From assembly GCF_006337105.1 (NCBI RefSeq), contig NZ_CP040871.1:1922001-1986000 (forward strand): a stretch of DNA of 64,000 bases. Reading direction: 5' to 3'. Position 1 is the stretch's first letter. Each line of letters begins with the position of its first letter. This document shows, in pieces, positions 61,730-64,000 of the stretch. This DNA is from Thermomonas aquatica (GTDB taxonomy: Bacteria; Pseudomonadota; Gammaproteobacteria; Xanthomonadales; Xanthomonadaceae). Made by a program: the position numbers and the translations under genes. The notes below the pieces were generated by a model. It did no database searches. It worked only from the letters and a program-made list of their open reading frames with translations, and had not been told where the DNA came from.

Positions 61730-63046
61730 ATGAAGAACCACCTGCCGAGCGCCGAACAACTGAAGCTGGACTGGGCCAACAATCCGCGTTGGGCCGGAAT
61801 CACCCGCCCGTATTCCGCGGAAGACGTGGTGCGCCTGCGCGGCACCGTGCACATCGAGCACTCCATCGCCCGCCTCGGCGCGGAGAAGCTGTGGAAGTCG
61901 CTGCACAGCGAGCCGTTCGTCAACGCGCTGGGCGCGATGACCGGCAACCAGGCCATGCAGCAGGTCAAGGCCGGCCTGAAGGCCATCTACCTGTCCGGCT
62001 GGCAGGTCGCCGCCGACGCCAACCTGGCCGGCGAGATGTATCCCGACCAGTCGCTGTACCCGGCCAACTCGGTGCCGCAGGTGGTCAAGCGCATCAACAA
62101 CACCCTGCTGCGCGCCGACCAGGTGCAGCAAGCAGAGCGCAACGAACACAACCTGCACGAGAACACCATCGATTTCCTGCAGCCGATCGTGGCCGATGCC
62201 GAAGCCGGTTTCGGCGGCGTGCTCAACGCCTATGAACTGATGAAGGCGATGATCGAGGCCGGCGCCGCCGGCGTGCACTTCGAGGATCAGCTGGCCTCGG
62301 TGAAGAAGTGCGGCCACATGGGCGGCAAGGTGCTGGTGCCCACCCGCGAGGCGATCGAGAAGCTGACCGCCGCGCGCCTGGCCGCCGACGTGATGGGCGT
62401 GCCCACGCTGATCGTCGCCCGCACCGACGCCGAAGCCGCCGACCTGCTGACCTCCGACGTCGATGCCAACGACCGGCCGTTCGCCACCGGCGAGCGCACC
62501 GTCGAGGGCTTCTACAAGACCCGCAACGGCCTGGACCAGGCGATCAGCCGCGGCCTGGCCTATGCGCCCTACGCCGACCTGGTGTGGTGCGAGACCGGCA
62601 AGCCGGACCTGGAGTTCGCCCGCAAGTTCGCCGAGGCGATCCACGCCAAGTTCCCGGGCAAGCTGCTGGCCTACAACTGCTCGCCGAGCTTCAACTGGAA
62701 GAAGAACCTGGACGACGCCACCATCGCCAAGTTCCAGAAGGAGATCGCCAGCTACGGCTACAAGTTCCAGTTCATCACCCTGGCCGGTTTCCATGCGCTG
62801 AACTACGGCATGTTCGACCTGGCCCACGGCTATGCGCGCCGGCAGATGAGCGCCTTCGTCGAGCTGCAGGAGAAGGAGTTCGCCGCCGCCGAACGCGGCT
62901 TCACCGCGGTCAAGCACCAGCGCGAGGTCGGCACCGGCTACTTCGATGCGATCACCCAGACCATCCAGGGCGGGCAGAGCTCGACGGTGGCGCTGAAGGG
63001 TTCCACCGAGGAAGAGCAGTTCCACGGCGAACGCGCCGCAGCGTAA
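61730..63046 (+). CDS. aceA: Isocitrate lyase
   Basis: 438 residues. It cleaves isocitrate to succinate and glyoxylate, the first reaction of the shunt. The catalytic Cys is in [10 protein letters not shown]. The metal site is in DAEAGFGG and HFEDQLAS, and TDAEAADL is also typical. The start ATG 61730 has GAGAG upstream. With aceB it allows growth on acetate or fatty acids. A hairpin at 63061 ends the operon. Confidence 0.98.
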   Translation: MKNHLPSAEQLKLDWANNPRWAGITRPYSAEDVVRLRGTVHIEHSIARLGAEKLWKSLHSEPFVNALGAMTGNQAMQQVKAGLKAIYLSGWQVAADANLAGEMYPDQSLYPANSVPQVVKRINNTLLRADQVQQAERNEHNLHENTIDFLQPIVADAEAGFGGVLNAYELMKAMIEAGAAGVHFEDQLASVKKCGHMGGKVLVPTREAIEKLTAARLAADVMGVPTLIVARTDAEAADLLTSDVDANDRPFATGERTVEGFYKTRNGLDQAISRGLAYAPYADLVWCETGKPDLEFARKFAEAIHAKFPGKLLAYNCSPSFNWKKNLDDATIAKFQKEIASYGYKFQFITLAGFHALNYGMFDLAHGYARRQMSAFVELQEKEFAAAERGFTAVKHQREVGTGYFDAITQTIQGGQSSTVALKGSTEEEQFHGERAAA

Positions 63047-63060
63047 GGTTTTCACACCCG

Positions 63061-63090
63061 ACGCAGGCCGGTTCCAGCGCCGGCCTGCGT
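63061..63090 (+). terminator. Hairpin at the end of the aceBA operon
   Basis: An 11-bp perfect stem (ACGCAGGCCGG and complement) with an 8-base loop, followed by TGACC rather than a T-run. It is probably a transcript-end or stability hairpin that would need another factor to terminate. Confidence 0.6.
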
Positions 63091-63163
63091 TGACCTCCGT
63101 GGATCGGAGCCGATGCTATCCTGCGGATCTAATCGTCTCGGGGGGCGCGGGGTGGGAGAGGGC

Positions 63164-64000
63164 GTGGCCGCAATCGCACAGGACGTCGCCGGCACCCGCG
63201 ATCCGGGCGATCCGCATTCGCCCGCCCTGACCGACGCCGAATACGCGCTGTTCGCGCAGGTCGCGCGGACCCGGCGGGTCGAAGCCGGCCAGTACCTGTT
63301 CCGTCGCGGCGACCTCGGCACCGCGATGTTCGTGATCGCCAGCGGCGCGGTCGACCTCGACTTCGGCGACGACCTGGTCGGCAAGCGCCTTGCCGCGCGC
63401 GAATTCCTGGGCGAACTCGGCCTGCTGATCGGCGACCATGCCCGCAGCGCCGATGCCACCGTGGCCGAATCCGGCGTGTTGCTGGAACTGGGCCGCGTGG
63501 AATTCGATGCGTTGGCTGCGCGCGACCCGCAACTGCTCACCCAGTTCCTGCGTCGCGCGATCATGCGCGTGGTGTTCAACGAACAGGCGCTGATCGCCCG
63601 CCTGCGCCGCCGCAACCAGGAATTGCAGTCCACCCTGGACACCTTGCGCGCCACCGCGCACCGGCTCAACCAGACCGAGGCGCTGACCCGCACCGACGAG
63701 CTCACCGGCCTGGCCAACCGCCGCGGCTTCGGCACCCACATCGAACAGCGCCGCCGCAACAGCACGCTGGCCGGGCTGAGCCTGATCCTGATCGACTGCG
63801 ACCGCTTCAAGCACGTCAACGACACCCATGGCCACCTGGCCGGGGATCGCGTGCTGCAGAGCGTGGCCAACCTGCTGCGCGCCGTCGCCGGTCCGGAAGA
63901 CATCGCCTGCCGGCTCGGCGGCGACGAATTCTGCCTGCTGGTGCATGGCGATCGCCGCGAAGACCTGGAACGCATGGCCGATTACATCCTGGCCAGCGCG
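63164..64000 (+). CDS. Cyclic-nucleotide-binding/GGDEF diguanylate cyclase, 5' part only
   Basis: The gene runs off the right edge; 279 residues are present. An N-terminal CRP-like effector domain (about 22-130; YLFRRGDLGTAMFVIASGAV, LGELGLLIGDHARSADATV) is followed by a coiled-coil linker (~140-172) and a GGDEF domain with the intact active site LGGDEF (252-256) and DELTGLANRRGF. The inhibitory I-site is not conserved: GPED takes the place of RxxD. It should make c-di-GMP under control of a small ligand, which need not be cAMP. GTG 63164 is preferred because GGGAGAG precedes it; GTG 63152 is an alternative. Confidence 0.88.
   Translation, partial: MAAIAQDVAGTRDPGDPHSPALTDAEYALFAQVARTRRVEAGQYLFRRGDLGTAMFVIASGAVDLDFGDDLVGKRLAAREFLGELGLLIGDHARSADATVAESGVLLELGRVEFDALAARDPQLLTQFLRRAIMRVVFNEQALIARLRRRNQELQSTLDTLRATAHRLNQTEALTRTDELTGLANRRGFGTHIEQRRRNSTLAGLSLILIDCDRFKHVNDTHGHLAGDRVLQSVANLLRAVAGPEDIACRLGGDEFCLLVHGDRREDLERMADYILASA

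Overview
The window is high-GC, densely packed chromosomal DNA from a gammaproteobacterium of the Xanthomonadaceae/Lysobacteraceae (Lysobacter, Luteimonas or Thermomonas-like; the genus cannot be fixed from sequence reading alone). The placement rests on several family-typical genes found together: a XanB2-type chorismatase, a complete oleABCD hydrocarbon locus, an Ax21 outer-membrane protein, an sX13-like small RNA downstream of polA, and a cysteine-free, Mg-type HemB. I see no phage, IS element, CRISPR array, rRNA or tRNA. The region reads as core chromosome with a few small palindromic repeats.

Layout. 1-2400: 5' end of an S9 peptidase, a GT2 glycosyltransferase and xanB2. 2858-4934: a small secreted protein overlapping a secreted HExxH metalloprotease. 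5008-9985: hemB, aroE, gamma-carbonic anhydrase, aldehyde dehydrogenase, xthA and a GlsB-type stress membrane protein. 10158-15201: DUF2782 lipoprotein, ABC exporter and polA. 15341-15583: sX13-like sRNA and a run of hairpins. 15637-20348: YetF-like protein and the heme genes hemF, hemY, hemX and hemD. 20394-24338: thioesterase, lipoprotein, rhodanese, secB, gpsA and a hydrolase. 24472-30460: ax21, then an EamA/histidine kinase/response regulator operon divergent from an LtaS-like sulfatase plus a repeat-containing membrane protein. 30475-37876: trmL, SDR, two tandem M16 peptidases and a lipoprotein. 37988-43731: oleA, oleB, a PLD-like gene, an inverted YkgJ-type gene, oleC and oleD. 43889-47282: ubiJ, ubiB and an alcohol dehydrogenase. 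47342-51929: a third M16 protease, truC, arfB and an acyltransferase. 52020-58860: TonB receptor, FecR and sigma factor, divergent from a secreted cyanophycinase/isoaspartyl-peptidase fusion. 58950-63046: LysR regulator and the glyoxylate shunt genes aceB and aceA. 63164-64000: 5' part of a cNMP-binding/GGDEF protein.

How the genes fit together. Heme synthesis is represented by four loci. XanB2 (4-hydroxybenzoate supply) and UbiJ/UbiB both serve ubiquinone synthesis, and XanB2 also feeds xanthomonadin-type pigment. OleA-D make long-chain olefins by head-to-head condensation of acyl-CoAs. The sigma/FecR/STN-TonB set is a cell-surface signalling and uptake module next to an exported enzyme that could convert cyanophycin to Asp and Arg in one polypeptide.

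The most interesting points are the cyanophycinase fusion, the sRNA with three C-rich loops, a recurrent -10-like hexamer 5-7 nt before ATG that suggests many leaderless mRNAs (including a perfectly symmetric divergent pair at oleC), a terminator-like hairpin between oleA and oleB, a histidine kinase with a degenerate ATP-binding domain, and several perfect palindromic repeats.
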